IMG/VR virus record: IMGVR_UViG_3300023174_000371
Location: 1 to 36,992 of that record
DNA length: 36,992 nucleotides
From: a virus
Reading direction: 5' to 3' (one strand)
A model generated the notes under the pieces. It saw nothing but the letters and a program-made list of their open reading frames with translations, searched no databases and was not told where the DNA came from. The stretch's first letter is position 1, and each line of letters begins with the position of its first letter. The position numbers and the translations under genes were made by a program. Positions 19,926-29,123 of this stretch are shown here, in pieces.

Positions 19926-21180
19926 AGGTGATTGGAACATTTGGTTATACATGGCTGGGCGCGGTGCTGGTAAAACAAGAACTGCGGCAGAGTGGCTTTG
20001 CTGGGAGGCTATAAGACAACCCAATACACGCTGGGCAATTGTTGCTCCAACTTATGGTGACGCAAGAGATACCTGCGTTGAAGGTGAATCAGGTGTTTTA
20101 GCGATTTTACGCAGATACAAAGTATTGCGCGATAAAGGTTGGAACAGGTCAATGGGTGAGATCTACCTTAACAACGGCAGTCAAATCAAATTATTTTCAG
20201 CAGACAAGCCTGATCGCTTCCGTGGACCACAGCACCATGGCGCTTGGTGTGACGAGTTAGCGGCATACAGATACGCAGACGCTTGGGATCAACTTCAATT
20301 CGGTATGCGCTTAGGAGAAAAGCCACGCATTGTAGTAACAACAACACCTAGACCAACAGCATTGATTAGATCTTTAGCAGGGCGTAATGACGGATCAGTG
20401 GCAATTACTAGAGGATCAACATTTGACAATGCGGCAAACCTAGCACCCTCAGCATTACTTGAATTAGAGGCTAGGTATCACGGCACAAGATTAGGCAGAC
20501 AAGAGTTATACGGAGAAATACTTGACGATGTAGAAGGCGCATTGTGGACAAGAGGAGTTATTGAAAGAAACAGACTACAAAAAGCGCCAGCGCTCGCAAG
20601 AATTGTCGTATCAGTAGATCCTGCGGTAACAAACAACGCTGATAGTGATGAAACAGGAATCATTGTTTGCGGATCAGACACGCAAGGCAACGGATATGTA
20701 TTGGCTGATTATTCTTTTAGAGGATCGCCATTGGATTGGGCAAGCAAGGTTGTTCAAGTGTTTCAAGATCACAAAGCAGATAGCATTTTGGTTGAAGTCA
20801 ATCAAGGTGGAGATATGGTTGCTTCAGTATTGAGGCAGGTCAAACAAGGATTGCCTATACGGGAAGTGCGAGCGCATGTCGGTAAAAGATTACGCGCTGA
20901 ACCTGTTGCCGCAATGTATGAACAAGGGCGTATTCATCACATTGGAGAGTTTGCTCAACTTGAAGATCAAATGACTAATTGGACAGCCGATATGCCTGAT
21001 TCACCTGACAGGCTTGACGCAATGGTTCAGGGCTTTCAAGATCTACTAGCAACTCAAAATGTCGCAAATTATTTCAATGCAATAGCAAACTTTTGCGAAA
21101 AGTGCGGATTACCTAATCCAAAGACAAGTCCAGTATGTTTGAAGTGCGGAAGCGCTATCATTACACCAGCCGTAGGATAA
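19804..21180 (+). CDS. terL: large terminase subunit with C-terminal zinc ribbon
   Basis: This 458-residue protein has Walker A GRGAGKT (52-58), Walker B GAWCDE (D150, E151) and nuclease residues in VVSVDPAV and the later VEVNQGGD segment: an ATPase motor plus headful-type nuclease. The family-typical LARKEQLPPEGDWNIWLYMAGRG lies partly inside the small-subunit overlap, so the overlap is genuine. After the nuclease, C431, C434, C445 and C448 form an unusual zinc ribbon. Confidence 0.93.
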   Translation: MTQELLTPKLNESSENLTNWIKASRWRWRKELARKEQLPPEGDWNIWLYMAGRGAGKTRTAAEWLCWEAIRQPNTRWAIVAPTYGDARDTCVEGESGVLAILRRYKVLRDKGWNRSMGEIYLNNGSQIKLFSADKPDRFRGPQHHGAWCDELAAYRYADAWDQLQFGMRLGEKPRIVVTTTPRPTALIRSLAGRNDGSVAITRGSTFDNAANLAPSALLELEARYHGTRLGRQELYGEILDDVEGALWTRGVIERNRLQKAPALARIVVSVDPAVTNNADSDETGIIVCGSDTQGNGYVLADYSFRGSPLDWASKVVQVFQDHKADSILVEVNQGGDMVASVLRQVKQGLPIREVRAHVGKRLRAEPVAAMYEQGRIHHIGEFAQLEDQMTNWTADMPDSPDRLDAMVQGFQDLLATQNVANYFNAIANFCEKCGLPNPKTSPVCLKCGSAIITPAVG

Positions 21181-21205
21181 GGGCTATCAACAAGAGGAGA
21201 TTCAC

Positions 21206-23044
21206 ATGGGTCTTAGAGACCGAATCATTAAAGCACTACTAGCAGGCGAAATTGAAAAGCGGAATTTACCCGCAGGCGCTACAACAATGACCGAAGTAGA
21301 AATGCGCAATCGCGCAGGCGGATCTATTGGTCAGTCATACGGCAACAGTGTTCCATTATCACGCAATCCTTGGCTAGCAATGGTGCCATTTGGTCCAGGT
21401 ACTCCAATGACTCCAGGTGCTATCAATCCATTAAGACCAGACGGCAGACCAGATCCACGCAGATATGAATATCAAGTCGCGCAAAACATTAACATTACTG
21501 AAACACGTTTAACACCTTTCAAAACTTTACGAGCAGCGGCAGATCAAATTGATATTTTAAGAAGGTGCGTTGAAGTAACAAAAGCAAAAGTAGCAGGATT
21601 AGAATGGGACATTGTTTTAGCGCAAGACGCTTCAGAAAAAATTGCCGCAGAAAGTGGAGGCGATCATGTGCGCGCAATGGCGAAAGCAAGAGTTGAATAC
21701 ACTGATGAAATAAATCGCATTAGAACATTTTGGGAAAACCCTGATCGTTCAAATGGTTTAACTTTTAGTGATTGGCTTATGACAGCACTTGAAGAAATCC
21801 TAGTAATTGACGCTTGGGCAATATGGCCTCAGAAATCTGTCGGTGGAGATCTTTACGGATTTCAAATACTTGACGGATCTACAATTAAACCATTGCTAGA
21901 TGATCGTGGTATGCGACCAATGCCGCCTTCAGCCGCATATCAACAAATACTTTACGGCTTCCCAAGAGCAGAGTTCAGCGCCAATGATGATGACCCAAAA
22001 GCAGACGGAGAATTTACTGCTGACGATCTTTCATATTTAATCCGCAACCGCAGAACTACATCTGTTTACGGATACTCACCTGTTGAAAGAGCATTACCGC
22101 TAGCAGATATTTACTTACGCAGACAACAATGGATCAGAGCGGAATACACTGACGGAGTTATGCCTGAACTTATGTTCACTACTGACGCTGAGTGGGGCAC
22201 CAATCCTGATTTGTTAAGAGCGTATGAGAACATTCTCAATGACGATCTAGCAGGACAGACAGAGCAACGCAAACGCGCAAGATTATTGCCTTCAGGACTT
22301 ACTCCAATTGGAATGGAAACATACGGAGAGAAGTTCAAAGACACGCTTGACGATTATTTAATTACTTCAATTTGCGGACACTTTGGCGTTCAACCAAATG
22401 AAATTGGTTTTGCTCCTAAAGGTGGATTAGGTGGCGCTGGATTTGAAGAGGGTAGAGCAGATACAGCAGAGGCGCTTGGATCTCAACCGCTTGTAAATTG
22501 GATTAGCAAAATGCTAACTAACCTTTCATACACATATCTAAAAATGCCAAGAGAGTTAGAGTTCAAACTCATGACTTCAAGACGCTTGGACAATGAAGCC
22601 AATGCTCGTAAATCACAGATTGAAGTTACTTCAGGCGGTAAGACAATCAATGAGCGTAGATCTGAACTTGGTTTGCCTTTACTTGATACACCGCAAGCAG
22701 ATATGCCAATACTTGTAGGCGGATCAGGCATGTATTTGTTCTCACCTGACGGCATTATCAATGCGGCTCAATTAACAACAGCGCCTACACTTGAAGGATC
22801 TCAGGCAACGCCAACAGAGCAAACCCAACCGCAGGAGGAAATCAAGCCTGAAGTTGAAGAAGAAACCTCAGTTGAAACAATCTCTGAAGTTAAAGCCTTT
22901 ATGAAATGGGCAAGCAAAGGCAAGCGAGCAAGGTTGTTTGAGTTTAAGACCTTAGATCCAATTGTTGGCGAAGCACTTAATCGTTGCGCATTTGACGGAG
23001 ATCTTGAAACAGCAAAGGCATTGGCTAAGGCTTATCTAACATGA
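21206..23044 (+). CDS. portal protein
   Basis: This 612-residue protein lies right after the terminase. Typical portal parts are the early segment LTPFKTLRAAADQIDILRRCVEVTKAKVAGLEWDIV (102-136), the central SVYGYSPVERALPLADIYLRRQQWIRAEYTDGVMPELMF, and a helical C-terminus that binds other head parts. A charged linker (near 530-565) separates a short C-terminal domain. It forms the dodecameric portal ring through which DNA enters the head. Ribosome site AGAGGAG precedes it. Confidence 0.9.
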   Translation: MGLRDRIIKALLAGEIEKRNLPAGATTMTEVEMRNRAGGSIGQSYGNSVPLSRNPWLAMVPFGPGTPMTPGAINPLRPDGRPDPRRYEYQVAQNINITETRLTPFKTLRAAADQIDILRRCVEVTKAKVAGLEWDIVLAQDASEKIAAESGGDHVRAMAKARVEYTDEINRIRTFWENPDRSNGLTFSDWLMTALEEILVIDAWAIWPQKSVGGDLYGFQILDGSTIKPLLDDRGMRPMPPSAAYQQILYGFPRAEFSANDDDPKADGEFTADDLSYLIRNRRTTSVYGYSPVERALPLADIYLRRQQWIRAEYTDGVMPELMFTTDAEWGTNPDLLRAYENILNDDLAGQTEQRKRARLLPSGLTPIGMETYGEKFKDTLDDYLITSICGHFGVQPNEIGFAPKGGLGGAGFEEGRADTAEALGSQPLVNWISKMLTNLSYTYLKMPRELEFKLMTSRRLDNEANARKSQIEVTSGGKTINERRSELGLPLLDTPQADMPILVGGSGMYLFSPDGIINAAQLTTAPTLEGSQATPTEQTQPQEEIKPEVEEETSVETISEVKAFMKWASKGKRARLFEFKTLDPIVGEALNRCAFDGDLETAKALAKAYLT

Positions 23045-24531
23045 ATTGGGGCGCTCATGAGGCAGACGGGCGCATTGCTGCTAGAAATGCAGTCAAGATT
23101 AGAGCGGCACTTAGACAATCAATCAATGCTCAAAGAGTTTTTGAAACATATCTCAAAACTCAACCTCACGCTTCAGGTAATTTAACTCAGGACAGAGCAA
23201 GAGCAAGAGCATGGGCGCTTCTTAATTTACGATTTGATAACGCTCCATTACTACAAGCATTGACTAGGTTATGGGCAGAGGCATGGGTTACTGGATACGC
23301 CAGTGCGACAGAAACCTTAAAACAGGAATTAGAGGCTTTGAAAGACGCGCAAGCAACCATTGATTGGAGCACTTGGAATCCAGGAGATCAAGCAACAGCG
23401 TTGATGTTGAGAAAACCAAAAGCATTTCAAGACATACTTGACGGCGCTGGTGTTGAGATTAAAGGAATGGATAGGACAGGCATTGAAAGAATTGGCACTG
23501 CGCTCGCAGACAGTGTTGAGTTAGGTTTATCACCGACAAGGGCGGCAAAACTTATCAATGAAGCAGTATCCAATCCTGCTAGAGCATTAACAATTGCTAT
23601 CACTGAAGGTAGTCGCGTTATGAACGCTGCCGCAATTCAAAGATACAAAGAAGCGCGTGTAGATAAAATGCGTTGGTCTACTGTTTTAACAGTTGGAGGA
23701 GGATCTGTTGCTTGCGAGGTTTGCCAACCCAACAACGGAAAGATAGTTCGTATTGGTCAAGGCATATTTCCTTCAGGACACTTACAACCTCCAGCGCACC
23801 CTCATTGTCGTTGTTTTCTATCACCTGATTTTTCTGACTACACAGATCTTGGCGAGCATGGCGTAATGAATGTAGCCGTAAAACCTGATTCAATCTTTAT
23901 CACTGGATACAGAGAGATTACAAAAGAGGAAAAAAACAAAGCAAGCAATTACAAACGCAGGCATACAAACACTTGGACAAATGAAGACGGAAACAAAATT
24001 GTGCTTAGCGATGTAGTTATGACGCAGGCAGAAAAAGAAATAATTGTTGAAACAGTAAAAGAAATGCAAAGCAGATTTCCTACCAACACAAATGTATTCA
24101 CAGATGATTTTGCTGGAGAGTTTAAGCGCAATATCAATTCAGCCGCATACAATCAAGGTAGATACTCAAACAGTTTCAAACTTTGGAAACCTGAAAACAA
24201 TATGACTATCAATGCTTTGAGAGTTAGACGCAATACAGTGGCTTCCCTAGATCTACCTGCTCAACAAGAAAATCAAATGAAGTTTGTAACGCTTCACGAA
24301 TTGGGGCATAGTTCAGAGAGAGCCTACGGGCACCAATCTCCCGATATGGAAGTAGATTATTTGGCTCAAATGCCTGAAGATGTAGCCGCAACCATGAGCC
24401 TATACGGCAAAAGTGCGCCTTCAGAGGCTTGGGCAGAGGCTTGGGCAGAGTTTTTTGCTACAAACGGCAATACCCAAAACAAGGCAACCCTTTGGTTTGC
24501 CGACAAATACGAATGGAGAAAACTGCTATGA
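23041..24531 (+). CDS. MuF-type minor head protein fused to an HExxH metallopeptidase domain
   Basis: This 496-residue protein has an N-terminal region (1-265) that matches phage Mu gpF-type minor capsid proteins, including ACEVCQPNNGKIV and the ending HPHCRCFL. After a linker (270-330), a C-terminal domain has HELGH (419-423) and downstream SEAWAEAWAEFF with E462, E466 or E470 as a third zinc ligand, a zincin signature. MuF proteins with C-terminal toxin or enzyme domains are known in phages. The zincin may act on host or head proteins after injection. It overlaps the portal by 4 nt. Confidence 0.85.
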   Translation: MNWGAHEADGRIAARNAVKIRAALRQSINAQRVFETYLKTQPHASGNLTQDRARARAWALLNLRFDNAPLLQALTRLWAEAWVTGYASATETLKQELEALKDAQATIDWSTWNPGDQATALMLRKPKAFQDILDGAGVEIKGMDRTGIERIGTALADSVELGLSPTRAAKLINEAVSNPARALTIAITEGSRVMNAAAIQRYKEARVDKMRWSTVLTVGGGSVACEVCQPNNGKIVRIGQGIFPSGHLQPPAHPHCRCFLSPDFSDYTDLGEHGVMNVAVKPDSIFITGYREITKEEKNKASNYKRRHTNTWTNEDGNKIVLSDVVMTQAEKEIIVETVKEMQSRFPTNTNVFTDDFAGEFKRNINSAAYNQGRYSNSFKLWKPENNMTINALRVRRNTVASLDLPAQQENQMKFVTLHELGHSSERAYGHQSPDMEVDYLAQMPEDVAATMSLYGKSAPSEAWAEAWAEFFATNGNTQNKATLWFADKYEWRKLL

Positions 24532-24677
24532 AAGATGAAGACATAGTAATTGTAACAAATGTATGCTTTGATAACCGCAAGGGAAAAGTAATCATTGAAC
24601 CTGAAAAACCTGCTAAAGTAAGCAAGTCTTTAGAGCAAGCATTATCTAAAGTTAAATTAGAGTGGATAGAGGAATAA
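24528..24677 (+). CDS. 49-residue protein beside MuF-zincin, possible immunity partner
   Basis: The frame starts at ATG 24528 by ATGA overlap with the MuF gene; an in-frame ATG at 24429 lies inside that gene and is rejected. The product begins MKDEDIVIVTNVCF, has one Cys, and ends in a helix (SKSLEQALSKVKLEWIEE). Small acidic proteins directly behind toxin-type MuF genes can be inhibitors. A zincin inhibitor is therefore possible, but a small head protein is equally possible. Confidence 0.55.
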   Translation: MKDEDIVIVTNVCFDNRKGKVIIEPEKPAKVSKSLEQALSKVKLEWIEE

Positions 24678-24678
24678 C

Positions 24679-24960
24679 ATGGCATTTAAGCACGTAAACG
24701 CAAGCACACAAACAGTGGTTTCAATTCTGCACCAAGTGGACAAAAATGCTAGACCAAACACTCCAATCAATGTTTACAACGGGCACAGTGCGGCAATTTT
24801 TATTGGAGATAGCAGCATTACAACTTCAGGTGCAACTATCGGACGCACAATTGCTAACGCAACATCACAAGTGTTTTACGCGAGCGCTGGTGACATTATT
24901 TACGGGATTTCAGCAGCAGCCTCAGCAGCAGGCGCAGTTGTTCTAACCTATTCAGCATAA
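24679..24960 (+). CDS. small beta-rich head protein, possible decoration protein
   Basis: This 93-residue protein is rich in Ala, Ser, Thr and Ile, with alternating strands (AAIFIGDSSITTSGATIG, VFYASAGDIIYGISAAASAAGAVVLTYSA) and no charged helix. Similar short proteins occur between portal/MuF genes and the protease in actinophages, possibly as head decoration. Position suggests a virion part. Confidence 0.58.
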   Translation: MAFKHVNASTQTVVSILHQVDKNARPNTPINVYNGHSAAIFIGDSSITTSGATIGRTIANATSQVFYASAGDIIYGISAAASAAGAVVLTYSA

Positions 24961-24962
24961 TC

Positions 24963-27101
24963 ATGCCGTATCACATTGGCAAAGAAGGTTCATACGGTTG
25001 TGACGGCTATCCAGTAGTCAAGGATAGTGACGGAACAGTAATGGGTTGTCATAAAACTGAAGACGCGGCAAAAAAACAATTAGCAGCACTATACATCAAC
25101 GAACCTGAAGCAAATAAAGCGGCAGGTTTTACACCGCCAGCAGAGGTGCGAGCCAACGCCAAGCGCGGATTAGAGTTACGGGCTAAATATAATCGTGGCG
25201 GAACTGAAGTTGGTGTCGCTCGTGCTAGAGATCTATCTAACGGCACATCAGTGTCTTTGGATACATTGAAAAGAATGAATTCTTTTTTTGCTCGCCATGA
25301 GGTGGACAAAAAAGGTGAGGGTTGGGGAAAAGACAGTGCTGGATACATTGCTTGGTTGCTTTGGGGCGGTGACGCTGGTTGGTCTTGGGCAAAGAGAACT
25401 ATCAACGAACAAGAAAACAAGGAGAAATCAACAATGAGTGATTTAACAACATCATACTTTGGAATTGAGAAGGCTGATCGTAACGCTGACGGCACCCTAA
25501 CTGTATACGGCAAAGCAACAGATGACGCATTAGACATTGATCAACAAATTTGTGACGCTGATTGGTTAGAGCGTGCTATGCCCAATTGGTTCAAATCAGG
25601 CGGAAACATTAGAGAACAACACTCTAACATTGCCGCTGGCGTAGCCAAGCAATACGAATCTAAGGCAGATGGACATTACATTAGTGCTTTAGTAGTAGAT
25701 CCTGTTTCAGTAAAGAAAGTTGAGACTGGAGTTTTAAAAGGTTTTAGTATTGGTATCAAGAATCCAAGAGTTACACGCGACAAGGTTGCCGCAAACGGAA
25801 GAATCGTAGACGGACAGATCGTAGAGGTTAGCCTAGTAGACCGACCAGCCAACCCAAATTGCCAATTGGTTTTAGCCAAGAGCGCGTCAGGTGAATCTAC
25901 TTTAATTCAGGTAGAGGATCTGATTGAAAAAGAAGACAAGAAGCCTGACTATGAAGGAATGCTAGAAGGCGGAGAAAACTCAGAGCCTACCGACAAGGAA
26001 CTCTACAACAGGGTCAAAGCAGAGGCAAAAGAAAAATTTGATGTATATCCTTCAGCCGTAGCCAATTCTTGGGTAGTGCGAGAGTATAAAAAGCGTGGCG
26101 GAGAATACAAACGCAAAGCCAAAAAATCACTACAATTTGACGACCCAAATCTACTGAAAGAAGCCAACATGAAAAAAGCCAGCGACATCATTGAGTTAGC
26201 CAAATCATTGCAGGCAACTGATGTAGTTAAGTTTGATCAAGCAACTTACGACACTGCTCGTAACGCACTTGCTCAATTGATTCAAATTGAAGCAAAGGAA
26301 ATGGAAACAGAAGGTTCAGATGAACAGAATTCCATTGCTCAACTACTAGAAGCCGTACACCACCTTATGAATTGGTATCAAGGTGAGAAATTAGAGGGAG
26401 AAGTAATGGAAGAAGTACTTGAAATGTCTGCGGACAAAGATTCACATATCAAATCAACAGTTGGTTGCGATTGCGCTGGTTGCGAGAAGTGCGGCAAAGC
26501 AGGCGGTTGCGATAAAGAAATGTGCAAAGGTCACGACAGTAAATCAATGATGAAAACTGAAGAAGAGAAATCAGTTGAAACAAATAAATGTTTAGAGTGC
26601 GGTTGCCATAAGCCTGAAGAAAGTCATGGCGGTGGATCAACAGTATTGCCTGACGGCACAACTACTGCTCACATGAGCACAGCCGACATTGTCGCACCTA
26701 ACGAAACACCTAAATCTGCTGAAGCAGATGAAACACCAACTGAAGAAAAAGATTCTGCTGATGAAAAACCAGCAGAGATTGAAGCCATAGTAGAGCAAGT
26801 GGTAGAAAGCGCAACAAAGGCACTCAAAACAGAGATTGCTTCGCTAGTGTCCGCAAAAGAGGCGGCAGAAACGAAAGCAATAAGTTTGGAGTCAGAGTTA
26901 GCAATCGCCAAATCTCAGGCAGTGGCTGGTGGTCCAAAGCGAACAGCAAAACCAGTTGGAGAAACCTCCAATGATTTGTTTGTAAAGTCTGCCACCTACA
27001 GAGAAAAAGCAAAAGCAACAACCGACCCAACACTTGCGAAGGGCTACAAGCAATTGGCAGATGAATTTCTAGCCAAAGCCACTGAAGCCACAACCAAGTA
27101 A
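24963..27101 (+). CDS. prohead protease fused to scaffold-like region
   Basis: This 712-residue protein starts with an N-terminal domain (1-150, including GCDGYPVVKDSDG and SVSLDTLKRMNSFFARHEVDKKGEGW). The HK97-type protease follows, with H220 in REQHSNIAAG, S262 in GFSIGI and a later EVSLVDRPAN strand. A domain ELYNRVKAEAKEKFDVYPSAVANSWVVREYKKRGG (346-380) comes next, then a helical scaffold-like part, a CDCAGCEKCG cluster near residues 500-523, and an Ala/Glu-rich tail. It should shape the prohead and be removed by self-cleavage. It has likely internal starts. Confidence 0.83.
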   Translation: MPYHIGKEGSYGCDGYPVVKDSDGTVMGCHKTEDAAKKQLAALYINEPEANKAAGFTPPAEVRANAKRGLELRAKYNRGGTEVGVARARDLSNGTSVSLDTLKRMNSFFARHEVDKKGEGWGKDSAGYIAWLLWGGDAGWSWAKRTINEQENKEKSTMSDLTTSYFGIEKADRNADGTLTVYGKATDDALDIDQQICDADWLERAMPNWFKSGGNIREQHSNIAAGVAKQYESKADGHYISALVVDPVSVKKVETGVLKGFSIGIKNPRVTRDKVAANGRIVDGQIVEVSLVDRPANPNCQLVLAKSASGESTLIQVEDLIEKEDKKPDYEGMLEGGENSEPTDKELYNRVKAEAKEKFDVYPSAVANSWVVREYKKRGGEYKRKAKKSLQFDDPNLLKEANMKKASDIIELAKSLQATDVVKFDQATYDTARNALAQLIQIEAKEMETEGSDEQNSIAQLLEAVHHLMNWYQGEKLEGEVMEEVLEMSADKDSHIKSTVGCDCAGCEKCGKAGGCDKEMCKGHDSKSMMKTEEEKSVETNKCLECGCHKPEESHGGGSTVLPDGTTTAHMSTADIVAPNETPKSAEADETPTEEKDSADEKPAEIEAIVEQVVESATKALKTEIASLVSAKEAAETKAISLESELAIAKSQAVAGGPKRTAKPVGETSNDLFVKSATYREKAKATTDPTLAKGYKQLADEFLAKATEATTK

Positions 27102-27120
27102 CCTACTGAAAGGAACCATA

Positions 27121-28785
27121 ATGGCTGAAATGCCTCGTGCCACCGATCTGTTTGGTGATTCAAGTCCTGTTGAAGCAGTTTCACGCATGGAGGAATATAC
27201 CTCTGAATTAGGAAAGTCACTTTCCAATGTGTCAACTGTTCCTGGACAAGCACCAAGCAAAGATCCAGTTTCGGCAATGGAAACATTAGTCGCAAACAAA
27301 TCACTATCACCTGATGTTCAGGCTGGTCTACAAAACGCGTTAGCAGCACAACGCTTGGCTATGCAAGATATTCAGAAAGACATCACACTTACATCTCCAC
27401 TTAGCACATCATTTGCCGCTTTCGACTTGGAAGCACCAGCAAAACTGCTAACACCTCGTCCAACTCCACTTCGTAACCGCATTCCTCGTAAAAAAGGTGT
27501 TGGTACAAGCCACCGTGTTAAGCGCATTACTGGCTACACAGGTACTGGTACTGGTTCACAAGCACAGATTTGGCCAGGTATCACAGAATCAACAACCACC
27601 GCTTTTGGATCAATTAACTACGAGCGTGGTGCAAAGATTTCTTACACCGCAGACGATTTAGTACTGCCTTACAACTCATACTCACTATCAGATAGCGTTT
27701 CTTTTGACGCTAACTTCTCAGGTCTTGGCTACCAAGATCTACGCCAACTATCATCAACAACTACTCTGTACGCAACAATGCTCATGGAAGAGCGTATGAT
27801 GTTAATGGCACGCGGAACTGCCACAGGATACTCAGGAGCACTTACCGCTCCAACAGTAACTCTTACTTCACCAGTAGCAGCGTCTGGACAAACCGCAATA
27901 GCCGCAACAACCTATTATGTTTATGTAACTACCGATGCAGGTATTTCCGTAAACGGCTTCGGTGAGTCAATTGCTTCAAGCGTTGCTTCAGAAGTAGTTG
28001 CTTCAGGCGATGTTCTAAAAGTATCTGTTGCCGCTATCACTGGCGCACTTGGATACAACGTATATGTTGGAACCGCAACTGGTCTTGCTAACTGTAAGTA
28101 TCAGGGAACTATGAAGGGAACCTCTTGCTTTATTCAAGGAGCAGGAACAACTGGATTAACTGGTGACAACTTTGCATTAACAACAACTGGTGCTGCCGCA
28201 ACTCGCGCAACAGCAGACACATCTGCTTACGCAACTGGATATGACGGCATTCTGCCAACAGTTCTAGGTGCTAACTCAGGTTACAACAACACAATTAACA
28301 GCGTATTCTCAACTTCTAATCCAGGTGTGGAATATCAGACTGTTTTTGCTAACTTGTACCAAAATGTTAAGGCTGACCCAGATCTAATCCTTATCAACGG
28401 CAATGATCGTAAGCAATTATCTGACGCTATCAAAAATGGCTCAACTGCTAACTATCGTTTAACCATTGACAATCCAGGCACAGGCGGTGGAACTACTTAC
28501 GGTTCAATCGTTACTGGACTTCAAAACGAAGTAACAGGCAAGTCAGTACCACTAGAGGTTCACCCTTGGCTAAACGCAGGTGTATCTCCAGTTCTATCAT
28601 TTACTTTACCAATCCCTGATACTGAAGTGTCAGATGTTTGGTCAAACTTCATGGTTCAGGACTACATGGGTATTCAATGGCCAGTAACTCAGTTTGCATA
28701 CGAGTTCAGCACATACTTCAGAGGAACATTCTTCTGTACTGCTCCAGCATGGAACGGTGCAGTTTCAGGAATTATCTCTGCGTAA
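27121..28785 (+). CDS. major capsid protein, HK97 fold with FN3-like insertion
   Basis: This 554-residue protein lies after the protease gene. The first 100 residues resemble a removable delta domain. HK97-fold parts follow (LLTPRPTPLRNRIPRKKG, 109-126; GYQDLRQLSSTTTLYATMLMEERMMLMARG, 203-232; VKADPDLILINGNDRKQLSDAI further on). Residues 240-350 form a Thr/Ala/Gly-rich block with YYVYVTTDAGISVNGFGES and GYNVYVGTATG, an FN3- or Ig-like pattern, probably displayed on the shell. AAAGGA precedes the ATG. A strong hairpin terminator follows. Confidence 0.88.
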   Translation: MAEMPRATDLFGDSSPVEAVSRMEEYTSELGKSLSNVSTVPGQAPSKDPVSAMETLVANKSLSPDVQAGLQNALAAQRLAMQDIQKDITLTSPLSTSFAAFDLEAPAKLLTPRPTPLRNRIPRKKGVGTSHRVKRITGYTGTGTGSQAQIWPGITESTTTAFGSINYERGAKISYTADDLVLPYNSYSLSDSVSFDANFSGLGYQDLRQLSSTTTLYATMLMEERMMLMARGTATGYSGALTAPTVTLTSPVAASGQTAIAATTYYVYVTTDAGISVNGFGESIASSVASEVVASGDVLKVSVAAITGALGYNVYVGTATGLANCKYQGTMKGTSCFIQGAGTTGLTGDNFALTTTGAAATRATADTSAYATGYDGILPTVLGANSGYNNTINSVFSTSNPGVEYQTVFANLYQNVKADPDLILINGNDRKQLSDAIKNGSTANYRLTIDNPGTGGGTTYGSIVTGLQNEVTGKSVPLEVHPWLNAGVSPVLSFTLPIPDTEVSDVWSNFMVQDYMGIQWPVTQFAYEFSTYFRGTFFCTAPAWNGAVSGIISA

Positions 28786-28798
28786 TAGGTAAAGGCAG

Positions 28799-28832
28799 TG
28801 AGGGGGTTGCTTAAATGCGATCCCCTCATTTT
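28799..28832 (+). terminator. terminator or attenuator after the capsid gene
   Basis: A 12-bp stem (28799-28810 with 28817-28828, TGAGGGGGTTGC pairing with two G-U pairs) with TTAAAT loop runs into TTTTAAT. It lies 14 nt after the capsid stop; partial read-through would make capsid mRNA more abundant than connector mRNA. Confidence 0.8.
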
Positions 28833-28846
28833 AATAAGGAGGCTTA

Positions 28847-29122
28847 ATGACAAAATTAGTAGCACCCGATAAAGGCGTAAAAGAAACAGACATTGGACAC
28901 AGGCGATATAAGGTTGATCGTGGCGGTCTTTACAATGTTGAAAACAAATCAGACATCAAGGCAATGAAGGCTGAAGGCTATTTTGAGGCTTCACTCAATC
29001 CAGTAACACATGGTGACCGCAATAGAGGATTTACTTGCGTACAATGTGGCTTCAATGGTTGGTTTCGCAAGTGTGGGCGTTGCGGAATTGAATCTGAAGC
29101 AATAGCGACAGACGGGGAATAA
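28847..29122 (+). CDS. small zinc-ribbon head-region protein
   Basis: This 91-residue protein has RRYKVDRGGLYNVENKSDIKAMKAEGY, a short domain also seen in phage head proteins, then a zinc ribbon CVQCGFNGWFRKCGRCG (64-80). It lies directly after the capsid terminator, with AAGGAGG before its ATG. Such genes are frequent between capsid and connector genes of actinophages. Role uncertain: assembly factor or minor head part. Confidence 0.62.
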   Translation: MTKLVAPDKGVKETDIGHRRYKVDRGGLYNVENKSDIKAMKAEGYFEASLNPVTHGDRNRGFTCVQCGFNGWFRKCGRCGIESEAIATDGE

Positions 29123-29123
29123 C

